Origin: Pseudomonadales bacterium
GTDB lineage: Bacteria > Pseudomonadota > Gammaproteobacteria > Pseudomonadales > DT-91
NCBI GenBank assembly: GCA_013215025.1
Contig: JABSRR010000052.1
Coordinates: forward strand, 1-7,976
Length of the DNA: 7,976 nt
Reading direction: 5' to 3'
Below are positions 7,353 to 7,976 of this stretch, one piece after another. The notes under the pieces were generated by a model. It was not told the origin of the DNA. It did no database searches and worked only from the letters and a program-made list of their open reading frames with translations. Numbering within the stretch: position 1 is the first letter of the stretch; each line of letters starts with the position of its first letter. Both the position numbers and the translations under genes were made by a program.

Positions 7353-7976
7353 GTGAATAAGCTGATCCGCTCCACCATTATTAGTATTCTGCTCGCCATC
7401 CTGCTGTATTTTGCGGTCAGCTTGTATTCTGGCGGTGCTGCTACCCTGCAGGCCATTACTCAGCTACCTAAATCTACCTGGCTGATAATACTGCTGTTGT
7501 CATTAGCTAATTACTTGCTTCGCTATTGGCGTTGGCAAGCATATATAGCGTTTTTAGGCCAGCCAAGGCTACCCCATGGGCGACACCTTGCAATGTATAT
7601 TGCGGGTTTTGCATTAACCATGACGCCTGGTAAGGCAGGTGAGGCGATGCGCGGCTTATATCTCAAGCAGCAAGGCGTGACGCACCAAGCCAGCTTTGCT
7701 GCATTACTGGTTGAGCGTATTATTGATTTACTGGCGATGCTGATATTAGCTATGTTTGGCCTAAGCCTGTTTAGCGACTCTAGCGTGGCGCAGCTGGCGG
7801 CGATTGCTGCAGGTGTCATCATTATTGTTTGTATTGCTGTGGTAAAAACACCTTGGCAAAAGGTCATGCAACAGCCTTGGTTTGCACGCCTACCTGCCTT
7901 TATCACAAAGCTTATTGCTTTTTTAACGCACACCTTAGCAGGCGCTAATCAATTATTGGCGATAAAGCCCTTTCTG
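7353..7976 (+). CDS. Lysylphosphatidylglycerol synthase TM / flippase-like membrane protein (UPF0104), 5' part
   Basis: The frame is open from GTG at 7353 to the window edge, giving 208 residues of a protein that usually has about 300-330. It is strongly hydrophobic, with membrane segments at roughly 7-26, 43-58, 76-91, 117-140 and 146-164. The family signatures are TMTPGKAGEAMRGLYL (89-104) and LVERIIDLLAML (119-130), matching the conserved PGK-GE-R and ER-D patterns of the lysylphosphatidylglycerol synthase transmembrane superfamily. Members without the aminoacyl-transferase domain are thought to move lipids or lipid-linked sugars across the inner membrane; the substrate here is unknown. 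An in-frame TAA at 7344-7346 lies just upstream, so GTG 7353 is the first possible start. No good Shine-Dalgarno sequence precedes it, so the start is less certain than the identity. It probably begins a new transcript after the terminator at 7279-7304. Confidence 0.85.
   Translation, partial: MNKLIRSTIISILLAILLYFAVSLYSGGAATLQAITQLPKSTWLIILLLSLANYLLRYWRWQAYIAFLGQPRLPHGRHLAMYIAGFALTMTPGKAGEAMRGLYLKQQGVTHQASFAALLVERIIDLLAMLILAMFGLSLFSDSSVAQLAAIAAGVIIIVCIAVVKTPWQKVMQQPWFARLPAFITKLIAFLTHTLAGANQLLAIKPFL

Noticed and set aside
7523..7933. Minus-strand open frame of 136 codons
   Set aside because: It is antisense to the flippase-like gene, which has clear family motifs and membrane segments. The minus-strand translation has no recognisable domain and an unlikely scatter of Cys and Ile.

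Overview
The window looks like an ordinary chromosomal stretch of a gammaproteobacterium of moderate GC content. The LigA tail, the lysozyme-like lipoprotein, the ComEA-type helix-hairpin-helix protein and the KorAB-type 2-oxoacid oxidoreductase all fit marine or environmental Gammaproteobacteria (Oceanospirillales/Alteromonadales-like). The order is inferred from protein style only. All genes I can support are on the + strand; I see no rRNA, tRNA, CRISPR, insertion sequence or phage gene.

Bases 1-1791 hold the 3' two thirds of ligA (NAD+-dependent DNA ligase), whose stop codon shares one base with the start of a small outer-membrane-type lipoprotein carrying a transglycosylase/lysozyme-like SLT signature. 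A 321-base gap (1792-2112) follows. It has no gene, but contains two perfect inverted repeats, a short terminator-like hairpin about 165 bases past the lipoprotein stop, and a consensus -35 box just before the next gene.

Bases 2113-6854 are the core of the window, a compact three-gene operon. It encodes a GltD-like FAD/NAD(P) oxidoreductase with iron-sulfur cysteines at both ends (TTG start), a gamma-alpha fused 2-oxoacid:ferredoxin oxidoreductase subunit (KorA type), and the thiamine-diphosphate and [4Fe-4S] binding beta subunit (KorB type). The last two overlap by four bases, and a strong terminator closes the operon. KorAB would oxidatively decarboxylate a 2-oxoacid, probably 2-oxoglutarate, to the acyl-CoA. 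The first protein is placed to carry the electrons between the KorB cluster and NAD(P)(H), standing in for a separate ferredoxin plus reductase. Direction and physiological acceptor cannot be read from sequence.

Bases 6855-7976 hold two separate transcription units. The first is a secreted 84-residue ComEA-family helix-hairpin-helix protein, with its own promoter candidate and terminator. The second is the first 208 codons of a GTG-started integral membrane protein of the lysylphosphatidylglycerol synthase transmembrane/flippase-like family (UPF0104), which runs off the right edge.

Nothing here is a clearly new system. The most worthwhile items are the oxidoreductase module with its reduced N-terminal cysteine set, and the structured non-coding leader in front of it.
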